In this document: in pieces, positions 1 through 6,636 of the stretch
How the letters are laid out: each line of letters opens with the position of its first letter
How positions within the stretch are numbered: position 1 is the first letter of the stretch
From: JBAYJM01 sp964350585
GTDB lineage: Bacteria; Patescibacteriota; Patescibacteriia; 2-01-FULL-39-33
Direction: 5' to 3'
DNA: 16,115 nucleotides
NCBI GenBank assembly: GCA_964350585.1
Contig: CAYGKC010000023.1
Location: 1-16,115, forward strand
The notes under the pieces: generated by a model
Told to the model about the DNA's origin: nothing
Database searches by the model: none
Seen by the model: only the letters and a program-made list of their open reading frames with translations
Program-made: the position numbers and the translations under genes

Positions 1-60
<60 letters not shown>

Positions 61-454
61 TAATGAGTAAGCTTAAACGCTTGACTTATACAACTTAATT
101 ACGGCTAAGTTGCCAACCGTTATGTTTTTGTCCGCCTAAGCGGACTGTTAAAAATTCAAAAGAATTTCTTTGGGTTGTGCTTTTTACCACTATTCAGTTG
201 TTAAAATTGCATTTCAATTTCTTCAACGCTCACTTTGAGCCTCCAGAGAAACATTATTTTCTCTTGACACACCTTCGATAAGAAAGGGAATTGCGCAGAA
301 AAAGAAAAAACAGAGGGATCCGATTTGACGAACTTTACCCTGTCTAAACGACTGGGCGACCATTTGGTCAATTCCATCAGATGCCACTGTTTTTTCTCAA
401 AAATCCTTTAGTTTTGGGAATTTTTTTGAAGGTTTTAAGGTTATTTCTTCTTGC
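61..454 (-). other. 16S rRNA operon 5' leader
   Basis: This ~400-nt stretch between the rRNA promoter and the 16S 5' end has no coding region on either strand. It should be transcribed as the pre-16S leader and removed during rRNA processing. A perfect 6-bp hairpin with a 4-nt loop (GTCCGC/GCGGAC) lies at 130-145 and a smaller GACC/GGTC hairpin near 358-369. No convincing boxA antitermination element was recognised. From 490 to 603, upstream of the promoter, the DNA is AT-rich and may act as an UP element; no terminator for the neighbouring metallopeptidase gene is visible there. Confidence 0.6.
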
Positions 455-460
455 TTATTA

Positions 461-489
461 ATATTAACTCTTTTAAAGGAGCTTGTCAA
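461..489 (-). promoter_or_regulatory. rRNA operon promoter (sigma70-type)
   Basis: On the minus strand, TTGACA (484-489) is separated by exactly 17 nt from TAATAT (461-466). The -35 is a perfect consensus and the -10 a strong one, as expected for rRNA. The transcript would start near 454 and run into the 16S gene. Confidence 0.8.
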
Positions 490-603
490 GTGTTTATAGC
501 AACAATTATGCACATTTTATAAACAATTAGACCATACACCTGGCCGGTTTTAGCCATTCTTAATTAACTACTAAAACAACAATCAGATAATTAATAATCA
601 TAA

Positions 604-1473
604 TTAAATTAGCTCTGCATTTAAGAAATCATCAACCAACTTTTTTACTTCTGGCCTATCTCTAAAAGGATCCATTCTTCTATCGGGATCGTCACAATAA
701 ACGAAGTTTAATAGATAAGCAGCAATACTTTCTGCCAGTTCTTCGTTCACCGCCGTCTTTACCTCCTGAGGGTTATCAGATTTAAATTTATCTTCAAAAA
801 ATGAAGAGTAATGTGAGATCGGAGTATGCTTATCCTCAACTGCATTGGCAAAATTATCCATTATATACATAAAAGCATCCACCTTTTCACCTGAAGGCAA
901 TTTCAATTTTTGTTCAGTATACAAAGCAGTTGCGATTAAACCATGCGCAAATTCATGAGCCAATCCTTCTGATAAGATAATTTTCTTGACCTCTGGCGAA
1001 CAGGCTTCATCGCTGATTGCATACAACCAAACATCTGCCGCAGGATTATCCTTCGTCCACTTTGAAGGATCAAAGTATGACGGTATTATCGCTGTTTTAG
1101 ATATGGCCTCATCCTTATTGGTTGTAGCAACTTGCCCTTCTCCTTGCTTAAACCACGTTTGTGGCTGACCGACAATATAATTAACTATGGATCTACGACG
1201 AACCACTTCGGGAAATAGATCTAAAACTGAGGCAACTTCCTCATCAGTTAATTCAATATACTCTCTATTTTCCAGGGGGTGTACCAACTTTCCGGTATTA
1301 ATAGTGTCCGGAAGTCTTCGTACAAGTTCCTCTTTGTTAGCCTCATACCATTCAATAGTTTTCTTCATATCCAAGCCGGATTCTGGTGCAGTATATTCCT
1401 CATTGGTGCTGATATTATTCCCACCAATTCCATCATCGGGACTATAAAAATTAAACCTTTTTTTCTCAACCAT
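604..1473 (-). CDS. Predicted zinc metallopeptidase (HEXXH protein), family not identified
   Basis: A 289-aa soluble protein with no signal peptide or membrane segment. Residues 173-177 read HEFAH, an HEXXH zinc-binding motif, preceded by a helix-like segment. About 70 residues later comes NEELAESIAAYLL (243-255), whose glutamates (E245 or E248) could be the third zinc ligand, as in gluzincins. The first ~60 residues look polar and possibly disordered. It starts 9 nt after the trmD stop, so it is probably translated from the trmD transcript; there is no Shine-Dalgarno sequence before the ATG. No substrate can be inferred. A proteolytic role is family-level inference from the motif; a non-proteolytic zincin fold remains possible. 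Confidence 0.75.
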   Translation of the reverse strand: MVEKKRFNFYSPDDGIGGNNISTNEEYTAPESGLDMKKTIEWYEANKEELVRRLPDTINTGKLVHPLENREYIELTDEEVASVLDLFPEVVRRRSIVNYIVGQPQTWFKQGEGQVATTNKDEAISKTAIIPSYFDPSKWTKDNPAADVWLYAISDEACSPEVKKIILSEGLAHEFAHGLIATALYTEQKLKLPSGEKVDAFMYIMDNFANAVEDKHTPISHYSSFFEDKFKSDNPQEVKTAVNEELAESIAAYLLNFVYCDDPDRRMDPFRDRPEVKKLVDDFLNAELI

Positions 1474-1482
1474 ATTTTTACA

Positions 1483-2148
1483 CTATTTAGATTTGTTATT
1501 TCTCCAAGTGCTTATCTGTCCATGATGACCAGACAACAAAACTTTAGGAACCCTTAACTTTTTCCCATTAACTTCAAAAACTTCAGGCCTAGTATATTGA
1601 GGGTGTTCTAAATATCCTTCCTGAGAATGGGAATCAAACTCCACTGATTCTTGCTTGCCCACAAAGCCAGGAACATGTCTACATACTGCTTCCACAATAA
1701 CTGCTGCGGGCAATTCCCCGCCTGATAAAACATATTCTCCAATTGAAATTTTTTCATCAACTAACTTTTCAACTCGCGCATCTACACCTTCATACCTTGG
1801 ACAAATAAAAACAAGTTGATTATATTTTGATAATCTTTTTGCATCAGATTGCTTGAAAACTTTCCCGTTTGCCGCAGTTAAAATAATTCTCGTTTTTTTC
1901 TTGTCTCTTATTGTTAATTTTGCCACAGCCTTCAACGCTTTATAAATCGGTTCGATTTTAAAAACCAGTCCGACGCCTCCGCCATATGGCTTATCATCAA
2001 CTGTTTGGTGTCTATCAGTCGTCCATTTTCTCAAATTATGTGTTTTGATTCTGATCAGTTTATTTTCCTTCGCACGCTTAAAAAGCGACTCATTAAAATA
2101 TGAATCAAGGATTTCTGGAAATATAGTTATAAAATCAAACTGTTTCAT
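1483..2148 (-). CDS. trmD: tRNA (guanine-N1-)-methyltransferase TrmD
   Basis: TrmD uses S-adenosylmethionine to methylate G37 next to the anticodon of tRNAs, preventing +1 frameshifts. The SPOUT-fold landmarks are all visible: DFITIFPE near the N-terminus, DDKPYGGG (51-58), RYEGVD (118-123), SIGEYVLSGGELPA (135-148), YTRP (185-188) and VLLSGHHGQI (203-212). The catalytic Arg and Asp (R154 and D169 in E. coli) correspond to R157 and D172. Two oddities stand out. The usual Gly before RYEG is Pro (CPRYEG), and the protein is 221 aa instead of about 240-255, ending soon after the knot and lacking most of the C-terminal domain. It follows an unknown gene by 38 nt and precedes the metallopeptidase by 9 nt. 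No rimM lies upstream and no rplS downstream. Confidence 0.95.
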   Translation of the reverse strand: MKQFDFITIFPEILDSYFNESLFKRAKENKLIRIKTHNLRKWTTDRHQTVDDKPYGGGVGLVFKIEPIYKALKAVAKLTIRDKKKTRIILTAANGKVFKQSDAKRLSKYNQLVFICPRYEGVDARVEKLVDEKISIGEYVLSGGELPAAVIVEAVCRHVPGFVGKQESVEFDSHSQEGYLEHPQYTRPEVFEVNGKKLRVPKVLLSGHHGQISTWRNNKSK

Positions 2149-2186
2149 AAAATAATATTAGCAAATATATGGAATTACATAAAGCA

Positions 2187-2777
2187 TTACCAAATTATAA
2201 TTTTTCTTTCAGGATAACTAATGGAAAAAGTAATTTCCTTTTCTTTTATAGAATAAACCAAAGAATAAATTTGATTAAGTTTCCTCTTAACTACAAATTC
2301 GTCAAAAGGTAAAAACATTGGTCCCGGCCAGCCTGAGTAAACAACCGATGAATGTCTGGTTTGTCCGATAATTAAGTGTGAAAGATTTTTTGGCATTTGA
2401 TACATATGCCTTTGTGCTATTTCTTTTTCAATCTCATTGTATTCAAAAAAAACCATTTCACTATCAATTATTTTTGCCACACCGTTTAAATAACATTTGG
2501 GCATTGCTTTAAATATGATATATTCCAATTGCGAACCGTTTGTGTTCCAAAGAGAAATTGCCTCTTCTTTCTTTCCTAAATATATAAATGGCGACAATTG
2601 TGATTGATTAAAATTTAAAGAAACAGAATCAGTCCGAAGACTCCATTGCACTTGTTTTGAATTAAAATAATCTATTGCTTCCAAAATTTCCTTTAAGCTT
2701 CGGCAAGAAAAATATTCCAACACATATTGCTGACCAAAATTGCTTTCTATATATTTTAATCTATCCAGCTTTTTCAT
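2187..2777 (-). CDS. Hypothetical protein, 196 aa
   Basis: No family was recognised. The protein is soluble, rich in aromatic residues, without a signal peptide or membrane helix. It has alternating hydrophobic and charged strands and a C-terminal half that looks beta-rich (for example the last ~15 residues, FSISYPERKIIIW). A segment near residues 44-52 (QWSLRTDSV) faintly recalls the R-[ST]-D region of PEP-synthase-like ATP-grasp domains, but no other part of such a domain is visible, so this is not proposed as a function. It is the first gene of a probable unit with trmD (38-nt gap) and the metallopeptidase, and diverges from the membrane-protein gene at 2829. No Shine-Dalgarno is present. 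Confidence 0.7.
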   Translation of the reverse strand: MKKLDRLKYIESNFGQQYVLEYFSCRSLKEILEAIDYFNSKQVQWSLRTDSVSLNFNQSQLSPFIYLGKKEEAISLWNTNGSQLEYIIFKAMPKCYLNGVAKIIDSEMVFFEYNEIEKEIAQRHMYQMPKNLSHLIIGQTRHSSVVYSGWPGPMFLPFDEFVVKRKLNQIYSLVYSIKEKEITFSISYPERKIIIW

Positions 2778-2785
2778 TATTTAAC

Positions 2786-2817
2786 ATTACAATTATTAAT
2801 TTTTAAAGTATAATACT
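2786..2817. promoter_or_regulatory. Divergent promoter region with a self-complementary -10
   Basis: On the plus strand, ATTACA (2786-2791), a 17-nt spacer and a perfect TATAAT (2809-2814) drive the membrane protein, whose ATG at 2829 would be only ~8 nt from the start site. The core AGTATAATACT (2807-2817) is nearly its own reverse complement, so the minus strand reads TATTAT/TATACT at the same place and could serve the gene at 2777. The minus -35 is weak, so only the plus promoter is well supported. Confidence 0.55.
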
Positions 2818-2828
2818 AATAAAATACT

Positions 2829-3314
2829 ATGAATAAAAGAATATTTCTATTTTATTTGTCAGGTTTGGTCCTTACACTCTCTACAGAACTTATCAGATTT
2901 AATATCATAGAACAAAGGCAAGGTCCATGGATTTCAATGACGATTGCTTATATGTTATTTTTAACCTTTGTTTTGTTTCTGTCAAAAATTATTAAAAAAG
3001 ACCTATTAATCTATATTTCTTTTGGAATCATTGGTTTACTTCTGGAAATTTTTTGGCTTGGACAGCTTAACAATATTTTAGCAGTAGGAATTATCGGCTG
3101 GATAATGTGGTTCACTTATTGGGGCTCTATTGCAATTATTCCTAAATTTTTTCTTGATTCTAAAATAGACAAAGTATTTGTTTTATATTTTTTTATTGCA
3201 CTGATTATATTTGTCATTTTTTATTTTATTACAAAAAATAATGGCGCAACAGGACTATTTTTTACTAGTTTAAATTTAATTTACATTAGACAATTTTTAA
3301 AAAATAGAAAATAG
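2829..3314 (+). CDS. Small integral membrane protein, unknown function
   Basis: A 161-aa, strongly hydrophobic protein with about six predicted membrane segments (roughly residues 5-22, 35-53, 59-78, 83-106, 115-135 and 139-153), joined by short loops with lysines at 53-57 and 111-115, and a basic C-terminus (KNRK). It has no cleavable signal peptide and no recognised catalytic or transport motif. The gene has its own promoter and ends at a bidirectional terminator shared with the convergent khpA. The very short leader and lack of a Shine-Dalgarno suggest near-leaderless translation. Confidence 0.7.
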   Translation: MNKRIFLFYLSGLVLTLSTELIRFNIIEQRQGPWISMTIAYMLFLTFVLFLSKIIKKDLLIYISFGIIGLLLEIFWLGQLNNILAVGIIGWIMWFTYWGSIAIIPKFFLDSKIDKVFVLYFFIALIIFVIFYFITKNNGATGLFFTSLNLIYIRQFLKNRK

Positions 3315-3325
3315 TTTACAATAAG

Positions 3326-3362
3326 AAAATCCCGCTCCGCCGACTGGCGGATGCGGGATTTT
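3326..3362. terminator. Bidirectional terminator between convergent genes
   Basis: A long stem pairs AAAATCCCGCTCCGCC with GGCGGA-T-GCGGGATTTT around a GACT loop, with one bulged T. The A/T ends give a U-run on either strand, so it can end both the membrane-protein transcript and the khpA transcript. Its inner part (TCCGCC-GACT-GGCGGA, 3336-3351) resembles other small palindromes in this window. Confidence 0.8.
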
Positions 3363-3378
3363 CTAGTATGATGTGATC

Positions 3379-3714
3379 TTAAATTTTCAAATCATCTACA
3401 ACATCAGTGTTGATGTCTGCAGGAACTGCTTCGCGTTCTTCGCGATCTCTTCTTGGACCTCTTGAACCTTCCGGTTCTGCAATCTTTAGATTAACTCTTG
3501 CATTGTTTTGTGCGCCAATGATTTTGGCGAGAGTTCTAATTGCTCTAGCGGTCTGACCTTGTTTACCAATGACATAGCCGATGTCATTTACATTTACATG
3601 AAGAGTGAGTAAAACTCCTCTTTCATCGACTGTTCTGTCGACTCTTACATCGTCAGGGTGAGCTACAATAGCTTTAACGATGCCTTCTACGAAACTCTGA
3701 TCCTTTTCGGCCAT
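3379..3714 (-). CDS. khpA: KH-domain RNA-binding protein KhpA
   Basis: KhpA (YlqC family) is a small RNA-binding protein that in other bacteria pairs with KhpB/Jag and binds many transcripts. Residues 1-80 form one KH domain, with the diagnostic GXXG loop GKQG at 50-53 in the context IGYVIGKQGQTARAIRTL. The protein is 111 aa, about 30 longer than usual KhpA; the extra C-terminal tail starts with an arginine-rich segment (GSRGPRRDREERE) and ends acidic. It lies near rpsP as in most bacteria but is transcribed from its own promoter after a strong terminator, so it is uncoupled from rpsP. No Shine-Dalgarno sequence is visible. Confidence 0.9.
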   Translation of the reverse strand: MAEKDQSFVEGIVKAIVAHPDDVRVDRTVDERGVLLTLHVNVNDIGYVIGKQGQTARAIRTLAKIIGAQNNARVNLKIAEPEGSRGPRRDREEREAVPADINTDVVDDLKI

Positions 3715-3819
3715 ATTTTTGTTCTTTTATTTCTAATCCGAGAAATCCGTTAATTGCGGACCTATCTGCAACATCGGCTCTCTCAGTACAACAATTTATT
3801 ATTGTTATGTACTATTTTT

Positions 3820-3848
3820 ATGATAGCAATTTATATAATTTTTGTCAA
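3820..3848 (-). promoter_or_regulatory. khpA promoter
   Basis: Minus-strand TTGACA (3843-3848), a 17-nt spacer and TATCAT (3820-3825). Transcription would give a ~100-nt leader. The leader contains an imperfect hairpin at about 3785-3810 (GTAC/GTAC outer and AACAAT/ATTGTT inner pairs). Confidence 0.75.
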
Positions 3849-3869
3849 CATTTTTTTAAATACCATTAA

Positions 3870-3904
3870 TAATAAAACAACCCCTTAATGGGGTTGTTTT
3901 ATTA
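3870..3904. terminator. rpsP terminator
   Basis: A perfect 15-bp stem (TAATAAAACAACCCC and its complement) with a TTAAT loop begins 8 nt after the rpsP stop. The GC-rich core flanked by A/T tracts fits an intrinsic terminator on the minus strand and is nearly symmetrical. Confidence 0.85.
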
Positions 3905-3912
3905 TCTTGATT

Positions 3913-4332
3913 TTATTGTATTTGTGGCTCTTCTTGTGGTTTTTCTTCTTCTGGAGCAACTGTTTCTTGTTCTGCTTTTGCATCTGCCTCCGCTTTAGCC
4001 TTGTTAGCTTCTTCAGCTTCCTTTATTTTTGCATCTGCGGCGATTTGGGCAGATTTCTTTTTGCCAGGCTTTGATTTGGATGCTCTAACCTTTTCCGCTT
4101 TAATAATTTCTTTTGATACTAGTAAATTATTCATTGAAGGTGAAGGTTGAGCGCCTTTAGAAATCCAATACTGAACCCTATCAGCCTTTATTTCCAACGC
4201 CTTGGTATGGGGATTATAGGTTCCTAATTTTTCAACATAATCACCCCAAGGATCTTTAGATTTTTCAACCACAATAATAGAATATAGTGGAATTTTCTTT
4301 TTTCCTTTTCTGGAAAATCTGATTGTTAACAT
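3913..4332 (-). CDS. rpsP: 30S ribosomal protein S16 with a long C-terminal tail
   Basis: S16 is an assembly protein of the small ribosomal subunit. The N-terminal ~80 residues match the family: MLTIRFSRKGKKKIPLYSIIV, then WGDYVEKLGTYNP and a stretch equivalent to DRVQYWISKGAQPS (about 51-64). Bacterial S16 is usually about 80-90 aa; this one is 139 aa, the extra ~50 residues being a lysine/alanine/glutamate-rich tail (KAKAEADAKAEQE region), probably a disordered or single-helix extension. Such low-complexity tails are common on ribosomal proteins of some lineages. The gene is a single-gene unit with its own promoter and terminator; its leader contains two tandem hairpins and no Shine-Dalgarno next to the ATG. 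Confidence 0.95.
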   Translation of the reverse strand: MLTIRFSRKGKKKIPLYSIIVVEKSKDPWGDYVEKLGTYNPHTKALEIKADRVQYWISKGAQPSPSMNNLLVSKEIIKAEKVRASKSKPGKKKSAQIAADAKIKEAEEANKAKAEADAKAEQETVAPEEEKPQEEPQIQ

Positions 4333-4347
4333 AATTTATTATTAGTT

Positions 4348-4377
4348 TCCGCCAGAGGCGGATCAGCCTGTGGCTGA
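4348..4377. repeat. Two abutting small hairpins in the rpsP leader
   Basis: TCCGCC-AGA-GGCGGA (4348-4362) is followed without a gap by TCAGCC-TGT-GGCTGA (4363-4377). Each is a perfect 6-bp stem with a 3-nt loop. They lie between the rpsP promoter and start codon, so both would be in the mRNA leader. The first shares TCCGCC/GGCGGA arms with the hairpin at 3336-3351 and partly with the one at 130-145, suggesting a family of short palindromes in this genome. Confidence 0.65.
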
Positions 4378-4413
4378 AGTGTTTAAAATTGAGCACTTTT
4401 AAACGGTACTGAT

Positions 4414-4442
4414 ATGTTACTATAATTATGGGAAAAAGTCAA
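4414..4442 (-). promoter_or_regulatory. rpsP promoter
   Basis: Minus-strand TTGACT (4437-4442), a 17-nt spacer and TAACAT (4414-4419). The -10 is only moderate (4 of 6). An 8-bp inverted repeat (GTTTAAAA/TTTTAAAC) lies just downstream at about 4381-4404. Confidence 0.55.
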
Positions 4443-4466
4443 GAAAAAAGCACCCCGAAGAGTGCT
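4443..4466 (-). terminator. Terminator of the 149-aa gene
   Basis: On the minus strand, AGCACTC-TTCG-GGGTGCT is followed by TTTTT. The loop is a C(UUCG)G tetraloop, a very stable and typical intrinsic-terminator loop. It ends just before the rpsP -35. Confidence 0.85.
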
Positions 4467-4486
4467 GACACTTTATAAAAGTTACA

Positions 4487-4936
4487 CTAGCAACTGAAAT
4501 CAATGGAACCGTATGGAGCAGCCACTTGAAGAAATCTGGTGTTATGAACTACTACCCAATCTCCCGGTTCCTTTCTTAAGACAAAAACTTTCCCGGGTTT
4601 CCAGGTTTTTGGAATTCCAGATTGCCGATAACTTGACCACACCTTTAGTTTCAGTGGAAACATCTTGAGTGGGGCAGGAGTATCACCAAATACATGACAC
4701 AAAAGCATTTCCGCTGAATCAATCACTATGACATTCAACATGCTCTTTACGGCACTGTATGGCAGTGGCCCAGAATTTTGTCCCGGATCTTCTGTAAAAT
4801 ACTGTGGAAAGGATTGAATAAGTCCCTTACCAATTTCACTTTCCACATCTACAGCATACAGTAACATCATAAATTGATAAGAGATTGAATCTTTCATCTT
4901 TGACAGTTCATATATTGCCTTTAGATTCTTATACAT
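4487..4936 (-). CDS. Hypothetical protein, 149 aa
   Basis: No family was recognised. The protein is soluble with no signal peptide. Its N-terminal ~40 residues look helical (YKNLKAIYELSKMKDSI, then a hydrophobic stretch), and the C-terminal half carries beta-like segments with several tryptophans (KVWSSYRQ, KTWKPGKVFVLRK, GDWVVVHN). It has a strong Shine-Dalgarno (GAGGAG, 7 nt before the ATG), a near-consensus promoter starting immediately after the upstream regulator gene, and its own UUCG terminator. It is therefore a self-contained unit. Its sharp signals contrast with the housekeeping genes around it, suggesting an accessory gene of different origin, though that is inference. Confidence 0.75.
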   Translation of the reverse strand: MYKNLKAIYELSKMKDSISYQFMMLLYAVDVESEIGKGLIQSFPQYFTEDPGQNSGPLPYSAVKSMLNVIVIDSAEMLLCHVFGDTPAPLKMFPLKLKVWSSYRQSGIPKTWKPGKVFVLRKEPGDWVVVHNTRFLQVAAPYGSIDFSC

Positions 4937-4980
4937 GGCAATTCTCCTCTATTTTTTGACTTCAAAAGAACGGATGAAAT

Positions 4981-5009
4981 ATAATATCACATTATTTATA
5001 TTTTGTCAA
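4981..5009 (-). promoter_or_regulatory. Promoter of the 149-aa gene
   Basis: Minus-strand TTGACA (5004-5009), a 17-nt spacer and TATTAT (4981-4986). The -35 directly abuts the TAG stop of the upstream TrmB-like regulator gene. Confidence 0.8.
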
Positions 5010-5750
5010 CTATCTATTCCAAAATGTCTCAAACATCATTTTCATAGTCACATTTATTTCTGGGCTTGTAACTATTATCCCAAACATTTCTTGTTCCTGG
5101 TATGAAACAAAAGCTACCTTCTGTCTATATATATATATGCCTATAGAAAATGGATAATTTTCTTTAGGCAAATAATAAATTTGTTCTAGTTTTTCAGGTT
5201 CGCTGATTTTTTTGAAGTTGTTAGTCGGATCATTTGTTTCATTTATATTTATACGTCTTAAAAAATTTTTTTGTTTATACCTTCTTTGGCGCCAATGGCT
5301 ATGTAAATAATTTAATAAATTTTTAGCAATTTTTTCGCTTGGCGCAGCAAAAGCTAAAATTTCTCCTGGCATTTTTATCATATCTTCATAAATCCATTCA
5401 AGCCCCTTTTGTCCTTCATAAATACTTATTGACGGTTTATTAGCGGAAATATTTTTAAGCGCCATAAGCTCCGGCATTATTTGAGAAAGAATATTTTCCC
5501 TTTGTTTAACAAAAGAGGACAAACTTTCGGGATCTGTTGCCGTATAGATTTTTCTTTTACCTTTCTGACTTATTGAAAATAACGACTTATCCAAAAGTGA
5601 ATCAATAACCTGATAAACCGTACTTCTCTTTAAGCCGGAAATTTTTGCTAATTGATGAACAAAAGCTGGACCGATTTGCAGGCTAGTCAAATATAATTTA
5701 GCTTCTTTATTGTTCAGGCCTATATTTTGTAAATATTGTTCTAACATCAT
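5010..5750 (-). CDS. TrmB-like winged-helix transcriptional regulator
   Basis: A 246-aa DNA-binding protein. Residues ~5-75 form a winged helix-turn-helix of the TrmB type: the start LEQYLQNIGLNNKEAKLYLTSL, then ISGLKRSTVYQVIDSLLDKSL as the recognition region, and a beta-wing with KRKIYTATDPESL. The remainder (about 105-246) is the effector-like domain found in the bacterial members, with YEGQKGLEWIYEDM at its start. TrmB proteins in archaea sense sugars; the ligand here is unknown. The start has two Met codons in a row and no Shine-Dalgarno. The gene has a good promoter in an AT-rich intergenic region and diverges from two small unknown genes, a usual layout for a local regulator. Confidence 0.85.
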   Translation of the reverse strand: MMLEQYLQNIGLNNKEAKLYLTSLQIGPAFVHQLAKISGLKRSTVYQVIDSLLDKSLFSISQKGKRKIYTATDPESLSSFVKQRENILSQIMPELMALKNISANKPSISIYEGQKGLEWIYEDMIKMPGEILAFAAPSEKIAKNLLNYLHSHWRQRRYKQKNFLRRININETNDPTNNFKKISEPEKLEQIYYLPKENYPFSIGIYIYRQKVAFVSYQEQEMFGIIVTSPEINVTMKMMFETFWNR

Positions 5751-5786
5751 AAATTTAATATGACGATTATTATGTTATTATTTTTT

Positions 5787-5815
5787 ATAATATAATAATT
5801 AAATTAAATAGTCAA
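5787..5815 (-). promoter_or_regulatory. Promoter of the TrmB-like regulator
   Basis: Minus-strand TTGACT (5810-5815), a 17-nt spacer and TATTAT (5787-5792), about 37 nt upstream of the start codon. The whole intergenic stretch 5751-5982 is extremely AT-rich and holds no other gene. Confidence 0.7.
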
Positions 5816-5881
5816 TTATTTTTATTTATTTATTTAATTTTACATATTAAATATATTTTTTGTATTTAATTACTATTGATT

Positions 5882-5904
5882 ATTAATAATTTTAAATTAT
5901 TAAT
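5882..5904. promoter_or_regulatory. AT-rich perfect inverted repeat, possible operator
   Basis: ATTAATAATTT and its exact reverse complement AAATTATTAAT are separated by one T (11+1+11). It lies 11 nt upstream of the -35 for the gene at 5983 and within the divergent region of a TrmB-like regulator. The base composition makes chance palindromes more likely, so the operator role is only suggested. Confidence 0.4.
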
Positions 5905-5915
5905 TTCTAAAATAC

Positions 5916-5944
5916 TTGACATTTTTATATTACTATGATATACT
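5916..5944 (+). promoter_or_regulatory. Promoter of the two small accessory genes
   Basis: TTGACA (5916-5921), a 17-nt spacer and TATACT (5939-5944), followed by a ~30-nt leader carrying GGGAG 7 nt before the ATG at 5983. Confidence 0.8.
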
Positions 5945-5982
5945 ACTTTATTGAACATTAAAACAGAAACGGGAGACTAACC

Positions 5983-6321
5983 ATGAGAACAGAAATGACC
6001 TGGCAAGAAGTCTATGATGAAAGAAAATTGCTTGTCAAAGCATATTGCAAAATTTCGGAATTCGGACTAAAGAATAGCCGAGGAATTATCAGCGATTATA
6101 ATGTGATTGGCTATTATCTTACTTTGAAATGGCAAGAAAAAGAAACTGCAACGGGACTTTTTGCAGAATGGGAAAAGGACAATACAAAAGAGCCTTATAT
6201 CATTGAAACTAAAAATGCCAAGGCTTTCAGAGTTCCAACAGGAATCGAAATTGAATTTCCAACTGGATTTGCTTTTATCGGCAAACAACCTGCGGAGATG
6301 AATTATTCAATGTTCGAATAG
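5983..6321 (+). CDS. Hypothetical protein, 112 aa
   Basis: No family was recognised. A soluble protein with a helical N-terminal half (TWQEVYDERKLLVKAYCKI) and a beta-like C-terminal half rich in Gly, Pro and aromatic residues (FRVPTGIEIEFPTGFAFIG at about 83-101). There is no signal peptide. Translation signals are clear: consensus promoter and GGGAG before the ATG. It is followed after 12 nt by a second small gene, and the two share one terminator, so they form a two-gene operon divergent from the TrmB-like regulator, which may control them. Confidence 0.75.
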   Translation: MRTEMTWQEVYDERKLLVKAYCKISEFGLKNSRGIISDYNVIGYYLTLKWQEKETATGLFAEWEKDNTKEPYIIETKNAKAFRVPTGIEIEFPTGFAFIGKQPAEMNYSMFE

Positions 6322-6333
6322 AAAGGAGAAAAA

Positions 6334-6588
6334 ATGCCCAGAAAAGCTACGGAATACGTCGGTGGAACGGTCAGCTGTTATGACAATGAAGGGTATAGTG
6401 CTCATGGTAAGGTATTGGACGTCACCTTTGATGACAATGGTGTGAGTGTTGTTGCAATGTTTGACGGTTATACCAAACCAACTTACCTCTACTGTGATTA
6501 CCAATTTGGCAGACACTCATCCGAAGAAAATGGCTTCTCCTGCCGCATTGGCTTTAGCAACGAGTCCTTCCATGTTTCCAAGCCATAA
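6334..6588 (+). CDS. Hypothetical protein, 84 aa
   Basis: A small soluble protein with an AAAGGAG Shine-Dalgarno about 6 nt before the ATG. The sequence is mostly beta-like with Gly and Asp turns (VGGTVSCYDNEGYSAHGKV, DGYTKPTYLYCDYQFG), compatible with a small barrel, but no family was recognised. Three cysteines (about 15, 54 and 70) are present without a clear metal-binding spacing. It is the second gene of the operon begun at 5983 and is followed directly by a strong terminator. Confidence 0.75.
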   Translation: MPRKATEYVGGTVSCYDNEGYSAHGKVLDVTFDDNGVSVVAMFDGYTKPTYLYCDYQFGRHSSEENGFSCRIGFSNESFHVSKP

Positions 6589-6600
6589 CAAAAAAACAAA

Positions 6601-6634
6601 GCCCCTGCAAAAATGTTGCAGGGGCGCTTTTTTT
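6601..6634. terminator. Terminator of the small-gene operon
   Basis: A perfect 10-bp stem (GCCCCTGCAA/TTGCAGGGGC) with a 5-nt loop is followed by a run of seven T. An A-rich tract on the left side gives a T-rich tail on the minus strand too, so it may also end the smc-HD operon, whose last gene stops at 6637. Confidence 0.9.
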
Positions 6635-6636
6635 AC

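Noticed and set aside
130..145. GC hairpin in the 16S leader read as a terminator
   Set aside because: It lacks a following T-run on the minus strand and sits inside a transcript that must continue into 16S.
986..1557. Several overlapping plus-strand open frames opposite the metallopeptidase and trmD ends
   Set aside because: They are antisense to well-supported genes and show no domain or ribosome-binding site.
2187..2777. ATP-grasp or PEP-synthase-like function for the 196-aa protein
   Set aside because: Only one short resemblance was seen and no nucleotide-binding motif, so it is left as unknown.
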